In this document: piece after piece, positions 9,747-19,374 of the stretch
How the letters are laid out: every line of letters begins with the position of its first letter
Numbering within the stretch: the stretch's first letter is position 1
NCBI RefSeq assembly: GCF_000022065.1
Contig: NC_011898.1
Coordinates: 2,286,501-2,350,500 of the forward strand
Source: Ruminiclostridium cellulolyticum H10
GTDB lineage: Bacteria > Bacillota > Clostridia > Acetivibrionales > DSM-1351
Reading direction: 5' to 3'
Length of the DNA stretch: 64,000 nucleotides
Position numbers and translations under genes: made by a program
Notes under the pieces: generated by a model
Told to the model about the DNA's origin: nothing
Database searches by the model: none
What the model saw: only the letters and a program-made list of their open reading frames with translations

Positions 9747-10970
9747 CTATTTCTTTCTGAATATGACATCGTTTAAAGCCTCTGCAAGATATGATGTACT
9801 TCGTATACATTCATCAATAACATTTCCGTCCCCGCCTATTTCAACAATAACCGAACCATTGACCAGATGCTGATTATACCTGTTTTTGCTCACATATATG
9901 GGCTTTGCAATTCCGGGACATATTTCATTGAGTCTGGCTTGTACTTGTATTGCCAGTTTCAGGTTTTCTCTCCACTTGGGATTGTTTAGTTTAGCATCTG
10001 TTCCTATTACAAACATTATTTCCGCAAAATTTTTGCCGTTTATTTTCTTAACCGGCCGAAGCTTTCCTTCACTGGCTGCATCACGATGAAGGTCTATTGT
10101 CATTTTAAGTGATGGATATTTGTCAACATAGCTTGTCAGCGTGTTCAGTGACTTTACGTAGGAACTGTTATAGTCACTATCATGTATGGTTGTATTGTGG
10201 AGAACATCTATGCTGTATTTTTTAAGATTATTTATCAAAGCATCTCCAACCCTGACTACATTGTATTTATTGTTGGTTGTCCTTGATGGTATATTACTCT
10301 TACCTAATTCGCTTGCACTCTTTAAAAAACTTTCCGTCGTATGAGTATGATATATTAGTATCTTTGGGCCCTTTTTATCGGGTGCAAGTTTTAGAGGTTC
10401 ATTAAGCAGTTTCTTTATGTTAATTTTGAAGCCCGTTTCGTTTGTAATATTGATTTTTCCGCTTGAAACAACAGGATTATTTTTTTGATCTTTCTCCTCA
10501 ACATCTCCCTCAAATGTTATACTGCTTGACGCCTCTTTCAATTGCCCGCCAGCGGGTTCCGAAGGCTTCTGCGGTATACTTGCCTGCGGCTGCTGTACAG
10601 GTTTGGTCTGTGATTTTTCTGTAGCACTAAGCTCCTTCTGCACTTTTTCAGCAACGTAAGGCTGGTAATTTTTATCATAAAACATTTTAAAATATGGATA
10701 GTTTGTATTGAGTATTGTTATGGGATTGTACATATCAATTCCAAAGAGCTTAAATACAAACTCTTTAATATTATCTGATGATTCTATAGTAGCTTCTGAT
10801 TTCCGGGTAATGTGTTCAAAGTTTATAGGTATATTTACCTTTCCGTTTGCTAACCTGAAGACAATCCCACCCAGTACAATACCGCCGACGGCACACAGGA
10901 TTATGGGTAGTTTAGTGAGATTACCCTTATTTCCTTCAAGATAGGTATTATCATATATAGTATCTCTCAT
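9747..10970 (-). CDS. spoIIP: Stage II sporulation protein P, peptidoglycan amidase/endopeptidase
   Basis: SpoIIP works with SpoIID and SpoIIM to degrade septal peptidoglycan during engulfment of the forespore. The product (407 residues) has an N-terminal transmembrane segment (ILCAVGGIVLGGIVF), a variable linker rich in Pro and Gln (about 125-160), then the amidase domain with the metal-binding HTHTTESF motif, IDLHRDAA and VEIGGDGN near the end. The start at 10970 is chosen because GGAGGT precedes that ATG by 7 bases; upstream in-frame codons would bury this site. Expression in the mother cell under sigma-E is known for B. subtilis; I did not find a clear sigma-E promoter here. Confidence 0.94.
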   Translation of the reverse strand: MRDTIYDNTYLEGNKGNLTKLPIILCAVGGIVLGGIVFRLANGKVNIPINFEHITRKSEATIESSDNIKEFVFKLFGIDMYNPITILNTNYPYFKMFYDKNYQPYVAEKVQKELSATEKSQTKPVQQPQASIPQKPSEPAGGQLKEASSSITFEGDVEEKDQKNNPVVSSGKINITNETGFKINIKKLLNEPLKLAPDKKGPKILIYHTHTTESFLKSASELGKSNIPSRTTNNKYNVVRVGDALINNLKKYSIDVLHNTTIHDSDYNSSYVKSLNTLTSYVDKYPSLKMTIDLHRDAASEGKLRPVKKINGKNFAEIMFVIGTDAKLNNPKWRENLKLAIQVQARLNEICPGIAKPIYVSKNRYNQHLVNGSVIVEIGGDGNVIDECIRSTSYLAEALNDVIFRKK

Positions 10971-11194
10971 AGTGTTGACCTCCATATCCAACTGAAATCC
11001 TTATAAATTTCGAGTTATAAAAACTATATTCATATAAAATCAAAATATTACTTGCTTGTACAATTTTAAAAAAATGTAACGTATTCATGGGAAATATTGT
11101 AATATAATTTAGTACTATTTATATGAATCAAGTTCTAAAAATAGTCAATTCTAAATATACCTTATAGAATAAAATTGAAATGGGGGAAGATAAT

Positions 11195-11395
11195 TTGAAT
11201 TTCTGCACAATCAGATGCTGCATTTGTGAAAGCGTATTGCTAAACCTTCCGGAAGAAGAAATAAGCAGGTTGAATGGACTTACTTTTAGATGTGAAAGCT
11301 GCGGGCATAAGCTTATGCTTAACGGAACAAATGTTTTAAAGGCAATCAGTACCGATACGCCTTATAATCTGTATAAATACGACTTAAATATCTAA
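11195..11395 (+). CDS. Small zinc-ribbon protein
   Basis: The product of about 66 residues has two knuckles: CCICES near the N-terminus and CESCGHKL about 25 residues later, which should bind one zinc. The rest is short and carries no other domain. A TTG at 11195 follows GGGGGAAG with good spacing, whereas the ATG at 11180 has no ribosome site and overlaps this sequence, so I chose TTG. The gene is alone on the plus strand between two minus-strand blocks and ends at its own terminator. The function is unknown. Confidence 0.65.
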   Translation: MNFCTIRCCICESVLLNLPEEEISRLNGLTFRCESCGHKLMLNGTNVLKAISTDTPYNLYKYDLNI

Positions 11396-11403
11396 TGCAA
11401 ACG

Positions 11404-11446
11404 GGAGTGCCATTATCTGTAAATTACAGGGAAAGCACTCCTTTTT
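11404..11446 (+). terminator. Terminator of the zinc-ribbon gene
   Basis: GGAGTGC pairs with GCACTCC, with an inner TCTGTAA/TTACAGG extension, and is followed by five T on the plus strand. Confidence 0.8.
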
Positions 11447-11473
11447 CATAAATAGTTTAAAACAAATAAAAAT

Positions 11474-11514
11474 GCGTAATAACCGTTACACACTTCTCTT
11501 CTCGGTTATTACGC
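11474..11514 (-). terminator. Terminator of the activase gene (possibly bidirectional)
   Basis: Perfect 12-base arms GCGTAATAACCG and CGGTTATTACGC enclose a 17-base loop. Both sides are A/T-rich, so it can stop transcription from either direction. It lies right after the stop of the 11525-15805 gene. Confidence 0.8.
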
Positions 11515-11524
11515 TTTTTATTTT

Positions 11525-14500
11525 TTACGCTTGCTTTTTCTCTTGTTCAGGAGTCTGATAGCTATCCTGCAAATCAGTCTCCCCTCTCATATTCTTAAAG
11601 GCAACAGACATCATCAGCTTTATTCTGTTAAGCTGATTAACCTCGCTGGCACCTGGGTCATAGTCGACTGCAACAATGTTTGATTCTGGATATCTTCTGC
11701 GGAGTTCCTTAATCATTCCTTTACCAGTTACATGGTTCGGAAGGCATGCAAATGGCTGCATACATATAATATTTCCTGCTCCGCTCTTAATCAGCTCAAT
11801 CATCTCAGCTGTCAGAAACCAGCCCTCCCCTGTCTGGTGTCCCAGAGAAAGAATTTCCGAGGCACTGTTTGCGAGATGATATATCGAGTGAGGTGCATCA
11901 AACCTCTTACTTCTGCGAAGGTATTTCTTCAAATGCCGTCTATACCACTCTATCCAGCTTATGGCAGCGTTATTTACTAACTGACTTTTCAAAGAACCTG
12001 ACAAGTATTTTCGCTTGAAGTTAGGGCCATATGCACAGTAAAGAAAAAAGTCAATGAGATCTGGCATTACTGCTTCTGCTCCCTCTTTTTCAACAACGTC
12101 AACTACATTATTGTTTGCATCTGGATGGAATTTAACCAATATTTCACCAACCAGCCCAACTCTCGGCTTCACTACATCATTTATCTCAAGCTCGTCAAAG
12201 TCCTTGATAATTTCCTTTATATTCCGCTTAAAGCTTCCCTTTTTATTATCGTATATGGACTTAATACAAACATCCGCCCATTTTTTATATAGTTCGTTTG
12301 CTGAACCGGGGATTTTCTCATAAGGACGAACTCTAAACAGTACCCTCATCAGTAAATCTCCATAGACAAGTCCTTTAAATGCAAGGTCCAGAAGTTTTAA
12401 TGAAATTTTGAAGCCCGGCTGTTTTTCCAACCCCAGAGCATTTAAAGATATAACCGGTATCTGCTCCATCCCTGCATCTAGGAGGGCCTTTTTAAGGAAG
12501 CCTATATAATTTGTAGCACGACAACCGCCACCTGTCTGAGTAATCAGAACAGAAGTATTATCCGGATCATATTGTCCTGACTTAAGTGCATGTATAATCT
12601 GTCCAACAACAATAATTGACGGGTAGCAAGCATCATTATTTACATATTTTAATCCGTCATCAATGGCTTCATTATCGACCTCGTGAAGCACTACGATATT
12701 ATATCCGGCTTTTTTGAAAGCAGCCTCCACAAACTGAAAATGTATAGGCGACATCTGCGGTGCAAGAATAGTATGTGTTTTCCTCATTTCTTTGGTAAAT
12801 ACTTTTCTTTCAAAGCTGCCAGATTTATTATGATGTATAACTGTTTTCTTATCCCTTTCATCAATAGCAGCGACCAAGGATCTGATTCTGATTTTAGCCG
12901 CTCCCAGATTGTTTCCCTCATCTATTTTTAGTACTGTATAAATTTCGTCATTTGAGTGAAGTATCTCCTGTACCTGATCTGTTGTAACTGCATCCAGTCC
13001 GCAGCCGAAAGAATTCAGCTGAATCATTTCAAGTTCAGGATGCTCCTTTACTACAGTTGCTGCGGCATACAAACGAGTATGATATTTCCACTGGTCAACA
13101 ACCCTGAGGGGCCTTTCTGTTTTCCCAAGGTGAGCTACAGAGTCCTCTGTGAGGACTGCAAAGCCAAAAGACGTTATTATCTGAGGAATTCCGTGATTTA
13201 TTTCAGGGTCCACATGATACGGCCTTCCGGCAAGAACTATACCCTTTTTACCTGTTTCCTGCAAGTTTTTAAGAGTTTCTTCTCCTTTTTTCCTTAAATC
13301 TTCTCTCGCCTTTTCTTCTTCTGCCCATGCCTTTTCAACTGCTTGTTCTACCTCAGCTTTAGTAATGTTGAACTCTTTACCCAGTACTTGAAAAAGTCGA
13401 AGCGTGAGTTTCTCCTTGTCGTCGTATGGTAAAAATGGATTAAATAATTTTACTCCGCTAGTGTGGAGTATATCCATGTTATTTTTAATTACTTCAGGAT
13501 ATGAAGTAACAATGGGACAGTTATAATAATTGTCGGCTTCCTTATCCTCAACCTTCTCATATGGTAAAGAAGGATAAAAAATAAAGTCAACCTTACTATT
13601 TATAAGGCTCGTAATATGACCATGTACAAGTTTAGCCGGGTAACAAACCGATTCGGAAGGCATAGTCTCAATGCCCAGTTCGTATATTTTCTTTGATGAA
13701 TGAGGCGACAATACTACCTTGAATTTTAAATCATCAAAAAAAGTAAACCAGAACGGATAGTTTTCGTACATGTTCAGAACACGTGGTATTCCTACTGTTC
13801 CTCTGCTATTTACAACTTTATTGTTTTGCTTATATCCAAAAATTCTTTTATATTTGTAATCATACAGATTAGGTACATCCTGCGTAGTACTTTTAATACC
13901 TGCACCTCTTTCGCATCTGTTTCCTGATACAAATCTGCTCCCGTCATTGAATTGATTGATAGTGAGAAGACAGTTATTATTACATAATTTACATCTCTGA
14001 AGCTCAGTTTCAAAAACAAAGTCTCCTATATTCTCCTTGGTAAGAATAGTAGATTTATTACCGGTATACCTTTCCCTTGCTATGAGAGCAGCTCCAAAAG
14101 CTCCCATTAATCCCGCTATATTTGGTCTTATGGCCTCTCTCTCTGATATGAGTTCAAAGCTTCTTAGAACAGCATCATTGAGGAAGGTTCCTCCCTGTAC
14201 AATTATCTTTTTGCCCATTTCCTTAGGGTTTCTTATTTTGATAACCTTATGCAGTGCGTTTTTTATTACCGAATAGGATAAACCTGCCGATATATCTCCA
14301 ACCTGAGCACCTTCCTTTTGAGCCTGCTTAACTCTTGAATTCATAAATACAGTACATCTCGAACCAAGGTCAACAGGCTTTTCAGCCAATAGTGCCTGCT
14401 GGGCAAATTCCTCTACGGAAAAATTAAGGGACTTTGCAAAAGTCTCAATGAAAGACCCGCACCCGGAGGAACATGCCTCATTGAGCATAATACTGTCGAT

Positions 14501-15805
14501 TACTCCATCTTTTATTTTAAGGCATTTCATATCCTGACCGCCGATATCAAGAATAAAATCTACTCCCGGCAAAAAGAAATCTGCAGCCTTATAGTGTGCG
14601 ATTGTTTCAATTTCTCCGATATCTACGCCCAACCCTGCTTTTATCAAGCCTTCTCCGTAGCCTGTTACGGTTGAGTTAACAATCCTTACATTTTCCGGCA
14701 ATTTTGAATAGATATCTTGTAATATTTTAACAGCAGAACTCAAGGGACTTCCCTTATTACTTCCGTAGAAGGAGTAGAGAAGTTCTCCCTCATTATTAAT
14801 TAAAACCGCCTTTGTTGTCGTGGAGCCGGCATCAATGCCTAGAAAACAGTCTCCTTCGTAATCCTTGAGCGGTTTAACGGAAACCGATTGCTGTGCATGT
14901 CTTTCTCTAAAGTCATCCAATTCCTTTTGTGAGCTGAATAGAGGATTCAAACGCTCAACCTCATGTACAGTTGCCGTGTTTAATACAGGAAGTCTATTCT
15001 TTATTTCCTTAAAGGATATAGTTTTACATTCTTTTGATGAAATAGCTGCCCCTACAGCTACAAAAAGCTGTGAATTATCAGGGAAAATAACTTCTTCCGG
15101 TTTCAAGTCAAGTGTAATTTCAAACCTTTTTCTAAGCTCAGAGAGAAAGTAAAGGGGACCTCCCAAAAACGCAATATTTCCGGTTATCGGCTTTCCGCAG
15201 GCCAGACCGCTTATTGTCTGGGTTACTACCGCTTGAAATACCGAAGCAGCTATATCCTCCTTAGCAGCACCTTCATTGAGCAGTGGTTGTATGTCTGTTT
15301 TTGCAAAAACACCGCACCTTGCTGCAATAGGATATATAACTCTGCTATTTTTGGCAAATTCATTAAGCCCTGCTGCGTCTGTCTGCAGCAAGGAGGCCAT
15401 CTGGTCAATGAAGGCACCCGTACCTCCTGCACAGGTACCATTCATCCTCTGTTCGAGTCCTCCTCTGAAATATGTGATTTTAGCATCTTCTCCACCTAAT
15501 TCAATAGCTACATCTGTTTGAGGAATGATGGTTTGAATAGCTTCCGAGCCCGCAATTACCTCTTGAATAAATTCAATTCCCAACCATTGGGAAACCAGTA
15601 ACCCACCGGAACCGGTTATCATCATTGTACATTCTTCCTGATAAAAAAAATTACACAGTTCATTCATCAATTCAAATATAGATTTACGTATATCTGAATA
15701 ATGTCTTTGATATTTTGAGTATACTATCCTGTTATATTTATCCAATACAGCCATTTTTACTGTGGTTGAACCAACATCTAACCCCACATGATATTTTTTC
15801 TTCAT
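11525..15805 (-). CDS. 2-hydroxyacyl-CoA dehydratase activase, giant BadF/BcrA-type ATPase
   Basis: The 1426-residue protein contains two actin-fold ATPase repeats: residues 3-265 ([30 protein letters not shown]) and about 315-580 ([33 protein letters not shown]). Cysteines in the second-phosphate loops would hold a bridging [4Fe-4S] cluster at a dimer face. Residues about 615-1000 correspond to the DUF2229/activase-associated region ([23 protein letters not shown]), and the C-terminus resembles dehydratase subunits ([12 protein letters not shown]). The family injects one electron into dehydratases at the cost of ATP. No partner dehydratase is nearby. The gene follows aspS after 39 bases, so it may be read from the T-box-controlled transcript. 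The true substrate of these long fused activases is unknown. Confidence 0.88.
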   Translation of the reverse strand: MKKKYHVGLDVGSTTVKMAVLDKYNRIVYSKYQRHYSDIRKSIFELMNELCNFFYQEECTMMITGSGGLLVSQWLGIEFIQEVIAGSEAIQTIIPQTDVAIELGGEDAKITYFRGGLEQRMNGTCAGGTGAFIDQMASLLQTDAAGLNEFAKNSRVIYPIAARCGVFAKTDIQPLLNEGAAKEDIAASVFQAVVTQTISGLACGKPITGNIAFLGGPLYFLSELRKRFEITLDLKPEEVIFPDNSQLFVAVGAAISSKECKTISFKEIKNRLPVLNTATVHEVERLNPLFSSQKELDDFRERHAQQSVSVKPLKDYEGDCFLGIDAGSTTTKAVLINNEGELLYSFYGSNKGSPLSSAVKILQDIYSKLPENVRIVNSTVTGYGEGLIKAGLGVDIGEIETIAHYKAADFFLPGVDFILDIGGQDMKCLKIKDGVIDSIMLNEACSSGCGSFIETFAKSLNFSVEEFAQQALLAEKPVDLGSRCTVFMNSRVKQAQKEGAQVGDISAGLSYSVIKNALHKVIKIRNPKEMGKKIIVQGGTFLNDAVLRSFELISEREAIRPNIAGLMGAFGAALIARERYTGNKSTILTKENIGDFVFETELQRCKLCNNNCLLTINQFNDGSRFVSGNRCERGAGIKSTTQDVPNLYDYKYKRIFGYKQNNKVVNSRGTVGIPRVLNMYENYPFWFTFFDDLKFKVVLSPHSSKKIYELGIETMPSESVCYPAKLVHGHITSLINSKVDFIFYPSLPYEKVEDKEADNYYNCPIVTSYPEVIKNNMDILHTSGVKLFNPFLPYDDKEKLTLRLFQVLGKEFNITKAEVEQAVEKAWAEEEKAREDLRKKGEETLKNLQETGKKGIVLAGRPYHVDPEINHGIPQIITSFGFAVLTEDSVAHLGKTERPLRVVDQWKYHTRLYAAATVVKEHPELEMIQLNSFGCGLDAVTTDQVQEILHSNDEIYTVLKIDEGNNLGAAKIRIRSLVAAIDERDKKTVIHHNKSGSFERKVFTKEMRKTHTILAPQMSPIHFQFVEAAFKKAGYNIVVLHEVDNEAIDDGLKYVNNDACYPSIIVVGQIIHALKSGQYDPDNTSVLITQTGGGCRATNYIGFLKKALLDAGMEQIPVISLNALGLEKQPGFKISLKLLDLAFKGLVYGDLLMRVLFRVRPYEKIPGSANELYKKWADVCIKSIYDNKKGSFKRNIKEIIKDFDELEINDVVKPRVGLVGEILVKFHPDANNNVVDVVEKEGAEAVMPDLIDFFLYCAYGPNFKRKYLSGSLKSQLVNNAAISWIEWYRRHLKKYLRRSKRFDAPHSIYHLANSASEILSLGHQTGEGWFLTAEMIELIKSGAGNIICMQPFACLPNHVTGKGMIKELRRRYPESNIVAVDYDPGASEVNQLNRIKLMMSVAFKNMRGETDLQDSYQTPEQEKKQA

Positions 15806-15844
15806 ATTAGCGACCTAATCTCTCCAAACTAATTTTTATATTGA

Positions 15845-17626
15845 TTATTCTTTAGCTATACTTATATGCAATTCTTCAATCTGCGTTTCATCAACAACGT
15901 CCGGTGCATTTGACATAGGACATGATGCATTCTGAACCTTAGGAAAGGCAATTACATCTCTGATACTGTTTCTCTTGGCCATAAGCATTACAAGCCTGTC
16001 AAGGCCAAATGCCATTCCGCCGTGAGGCGGTGTTCCGTATTTAAATGCCTCAAGAAGGAAGCCGAATTTTCTGTTTGCATCCTCTTCAGTAAAACCAAGC
16101 ATTTTAAACATTTTAGCCTGCAATTCCTGTATATGAATTCTGATACTTCCTCCCCCAAGCTCAACACCGTTTAATACCATGTCATAGGCCTTTGCACGGA
16201 CTCTTCCCGGATCTGTATCCAAGTATTGGAGATCCTCATCCATAGGGCTGGTGAAGGGATGATGTTTTGCAGCCCATCTCTGGTCTTCCTCATCATACTC
16301 AAAAAGCGGGAATTCAGTAACCCACAGGAACTTGAATTCATCCGGATTTAATATATCAAGCTTTCTTGCAATTTCAAGTCTTAATTGGCCAAGTGCATCA
16401 AAAACCACATTGTTTTTATCAGCTACAAAACATATCAAATCTCCTGCCTCAGCCTGAGCCCTGTTCAGAATAGCTTTCATTTCATCCTCTGACATAAATT
16501 TGGCAAATGACGATTTTATCTCGTTTTCCTGACTAATAGAAATCCACGCCATCCCCTTTGCCTTGTAGGTCTTAACTAAATCTACAAGAGCATCTATTTC
16601 TTTTCTACTGAATTTTGCACAGCCCTTCGCATTTATTGCTCTTACACTGCCACCCATGGCAACTGCATCGGTAAACACCTTGAAACCGCAATTTGCAACC
16701 AGGTCAGACATGTTTACCAGTTCCATACCGAAACGGATATCCGGCTTATCGGAACCGAATCTTTCCATAGCTTCAGCGTAAGGCATTCTGGTAAACGGAG
16801 TTTCAACATCTACTCCTAAAGCTTCTTTAAAAGCTTTCTTTACAAAGCCTTCATTAACCTCAAGAACATCATCAACATTTACAAATGACATTTCAATATC
16901 TATCTGGGTAAATTCAGGCTGCCTATCAGCTCTCAGGTCTTCATCTCTAAAGCATTTTGCAATCTGGAAATATCTGTCATATCCTGACACCATCAGAAGC
17001 TGTTTATACAGCTGAGGAGATTGAGGCAGTGCAAAAAACTTTCCCGGATGAACTCTGCTTGGAACAAGATAATCTCTTGCCCCCTCCGGTGTACTCTTTA
17101 TCAAAATAGGAGTTTCTATTTCCAAAAATCCGTTTTGGTCGTAATAGTCTCTTGCTACTTTTGCAACTCTGTGTCTGAGTATGAGATTTCTTTGCATATC
17201 AGGTCTTCTTAAATCCAGGAATCTGTATTTAAGACGTGTTTGTTCGTTAACATCTGAATTCTCCTCTATATACATAGGCGGTGTTTCAGAACTGCTAAGT
17301 ATTCTTAATTCACTGGCAATAATCTCTATTTCTCCTGTTGCCATCTTTTTGTTTACTGCCTCGGCCGAACGAGCCGCAACTGTTCCCACAGTTGCTATTA
17401 CATACTCGCTTCTTATGGTCTTTGCCTTATCAAACATTTCTCCGTCTTTATCAGTAAAAACAAGCTGTACGATTCCTGTTCTGTCTCTTAAATCAATAAA
17501 AACCAGACTTCCTAAATTTCTTTGCTTTTGAACCCAGCCCATAACAGTTACTTTCTCACCTATATTTGAACTGCTCAGCTCTGTACATTTGTGGCTTCTT
17601 TCTAACCCGTGTATCGATTCTCCCAT
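15845..17626 (-). CDS. aspS: Aspartyl-tRNA synthetase
   Basis: A 593-residue class II synthetase of bacterial size. It has the OB-fold anticodon-binding domain (residues about 15-110), motif 2 (FRDEDLRADRQPEFTQID) and motif 3 near the end (FGLDRLVMLMA), with the bacterial GAD insertion between them. It charges tRNA-Asp. It is the second gene of the hisS-aspS operon, 28 bases after hisS, and is therefore expected to be under the T-box at 19085-19339. Confidence 0.98.
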   Translation of the reverse strand: MGESIHGLERSHKCTELSSSNIGEKVTVMGWVQKQRNLGSLVFIDLRDRTGIVQLVFTDKDGEMFDKAKTIRSEYVIATVGTVAARSAEAVNKKMATGEIEIIASELRILSSSETPPMYIEENSDVNEQTRLKYRFLDLRRPDMQRNLILRHRVAKVARDYYDQNGFLEIETPILIKSTPEGARDYLVPSRVHPGKFFALPQSPQLYKQLLMVSGYDRYFQIAKCFRDEDLRADRQPEFTQIDIEMSFVNVDDVLEVNEGFVKKAFKEALGVDVETPFTRMPYAEAMERFGSDKPDIRFGMELVNMSDLVANCGFKVFTDAVAMGGSVRAINAKGCAKFSRKEIDALVDLVKTYKAKGMAWISISQENEIKSSFAKFMSEDEMKAILNRAQAEAGDLICFVADKNNVVFDALGQLRLEIARKLDILNPDEFKFLWVTEFPLFEYDEEDQRWAAKHHPFTSPMDEDLQYLDTDPGRVRAKAYDMVLNGVELGGGSIRIHIQELQAKMFKMLGFTEEDANRKFGFLLEAFKYGTPPHGGMAFGLDRLVMLMAKRNSIRDVIAFPKVQNASCPMSNAPDVVDETQIEELHISIAKE

Positions 17627-17654
17627 ATTTATCCTCCCATCAGAATTTTTCTGA

Positions 17655-18983
17655 TTATATGTTGTCCTGCACTTTTAGCTTTTCAATTATCTGTTCAACA
17701 GTAAGATCAGTCTGCTCTCCTGTTGCCATGTCTTTTAACTTATATATCCCTGAGTTTACCTCATCTTCACCAACAACTATTACATAAGGTATACCCAGTT
17801 TATCAGCATACGAAAACTTTTTTCCTATTTTTCCTTCATTAAAGTATATTTCAGCAGAAACACCTTCATCCCTAATTTTTGTTGCTATTTCCAAAGCATT
17901 TCCCATTGTTCCGTTCATCGGTATTACAAGTATCTTTGAAGGTGTGGCTCTTTTCATTTCCCCTAGGATTCCTGCTTCTCTCAGCTGATAGAACAGTCTT
18001 GAAAAACCTATGGAAATACCTACCCCCGGCAATTTCTTTGTTGTATACTTTTGAGCAAGATTGTCATATCTGCCGCCTGAGCATACACTGCCGATAGAAG
18101 GATATTGGTTAAGGACAGTTTCATAAATCGTACCTGTATAATAATCCAACCCCCTCGCAATAGTCAGATCTATCATGTAGTTTGAAGAAGGAACCTTGAA
18201 GGAATCTATGTAATCTACTACTAATTCCATTTCGTTTATACCTTCATTAAACATCTCATTCTGAACCTTCATCTCTTTAAGATGCATTATTATGTCCCTG
18301 CAACTGCCTTTTGTACCTACAAAATCCAAAACCCTTTGAGCATTTTCCTCAGAAAGTCCTATAGATTTCAGTTCTATGAGAACTTCCTTGCTCCCTATTT
18401 TTTCCAACTTATCTATAGTTCTTAAAACTTCAGTTTTGTCGGGTACCTGGAGGTCCTCAAAAAAGCCGTTCAACACCTTTCTGTTATTTATCCTAATAGT
18501 AAAATCATCAAACCCAAGGGCTTTAAATGTTGAATAAATAACACTCAATATTTCAGCATCATTAATTAGACTTAGATTTTCATTTCCTATAATGTCTATA
18601 TCGCATTGATAAAACTCTCTGAACCTACCCTTCTGTGGTTTCTCTCCTCTGAAAACCTTGCCGATATGATACCTTTTGAATGGAAATGTCAAATCACCAA
18701 AATGCTGTGACACATATCTTGCAAGCGGAACTGTAAGATCAAACCTCAAGGATAGATCGTTATCTCCCTTATTAAACCTGTAAACCTGCTTTTCTGTTTC
18801 ACCACCGCTTTTTGCCAGTAAAACTTCTGACTTTTCAATCATCGGCGTATCAATGGGTATAAAACCGTACTTTTCATATGTTTTTTTAATGATATCCAGC
18901 ATATTGTTAAAAACAATCTGATCAGCCGGCAATAATTCCATAAAACCCGGTAATATTGAAGGCGTAATTACTTCTTTTGCCAT
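17655..18983 (-). CDS. hisS: Histidyl-tRNA synthetase
   Basis: The class II synthetase product has 442 residues. The signature motifs are motif 2 (FRGEKPQKGRFREFYQCDID), ARGLDYYTGT and the motif 3 region GVGISIGFSRL, followed by the HisRS anticodon-binding domain (KILVIPM, then YADKLGIPYVIVVGEDEV). It charges tRNA-His. The start at 18983 follows TAGGAG by 7 bases; the in-frame upstream start at 19022 lies in the leader and has no ribosome site. It is the first gene after the T-box leader. Confidence 0.97.
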   Translation of the reverse strand: MAKEVITPSILPGFMELLPADQIVFNNMLDIIKKTYEKYGFIPIDTPMIEKSEVLLAKSGGETEKQVYRFNKGDNDLSLRFDLTVPLARYVSQHFGDLTFPFKRYHIGKVFRGEKPQKGRFREFYQCDIDIIGNENLSLINDAEILSVIYSTFKALGFDDFTIRINNRKVLNGFFEDLQVPDKTEVLRTIDKLEKIGSKEVLIELKSIGLSEENAQRVLDFVGTKGSCRDIIMHLKEMKVQNEMFNEGINEMELVVDYIDSFKVPSSNYMIDLTIARGLDYYTGTIYETVLNQYPSIGSVCSGGRYDNLAQKYTTKKLPGVGISIGFSRLFYQLREAGILGEMKRATPSKILVIPMNGTMGNALEIATKIRDEGVSAEIYFNEGKIGKKFSYADKLGIPYVIVVGEDEVNSGIYKLKDMATGEQTDLTVEQIIEKLKVQDNI

Positions 18984-19084
18984 TGAAACAACTCCTATCA
19001 TAAAAGTATAATACACTACCAATTATTAACACATTAATTAATTATTAAAAAGAAATATGAATTTCTATCGAAAGCAAACCCACG

Positions 19085-19339
19085 AACAGTAAAAAACCTC
19101 CCGTATCCCAACAAGGGACGAGAGGAACTTCCCGTGGTACCACCCTAATGATTCCAAAATAGAACCTACTTAGATCCTTAACGCAGAAAACGGATGAGTC
19201 TTTCTCATCAGCCCGGAGCTATGCTCTAAAGGGTGTCTTTCAATAGTCTTACTATAAGCTGCTCTCAGTCCATGACAGCTTTTTCCTTGATAGCAGTACT
19301 AATTACTCTTCCCTTTTAAGGCTACTTCCCTATTTACAT
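19085..19339 (-). ncRNA. T-box leader of hisS-aspS
   Basis: On the minus strand this leader carries the conserved T-box AGGGTGGTACCACGG at 19128-19146, which contacts the tRNA acceptor end. Next comes a terminator at 19091-19125 with arms CCTCTCGTCCC and GGGATACGGGAGG and a run of T. Binding of uncharged tRNA favours the antiterminator, so synthetase expression rises under starvation. The stem I side has GAAA followed by GACACC at 19232-19237. By position relative to the conserved GAA and ACC the specifier is GAC (Asp), and CAC (His) overlaps it by one base. Confidence 0.93.
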
Positions 19340-19345
19340 ACATAT

Positions 19346-19374
19346 ATTTTAGAATTTACATTTAAGCTTGTCAA
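19346..19374 (-). promoter_or_regulatory. SigA-type promoter of the hisS-aspS T-box transcript
   Basis: TTGACA at 19369-19374, a 17-base spacer, and TAAAAT at 19346-19351 on the minus strand. The -35 box lies inside the last codons of hemZ, so hisS has its own start point although hemZ reads in the same direction. Confidence 0.8.
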
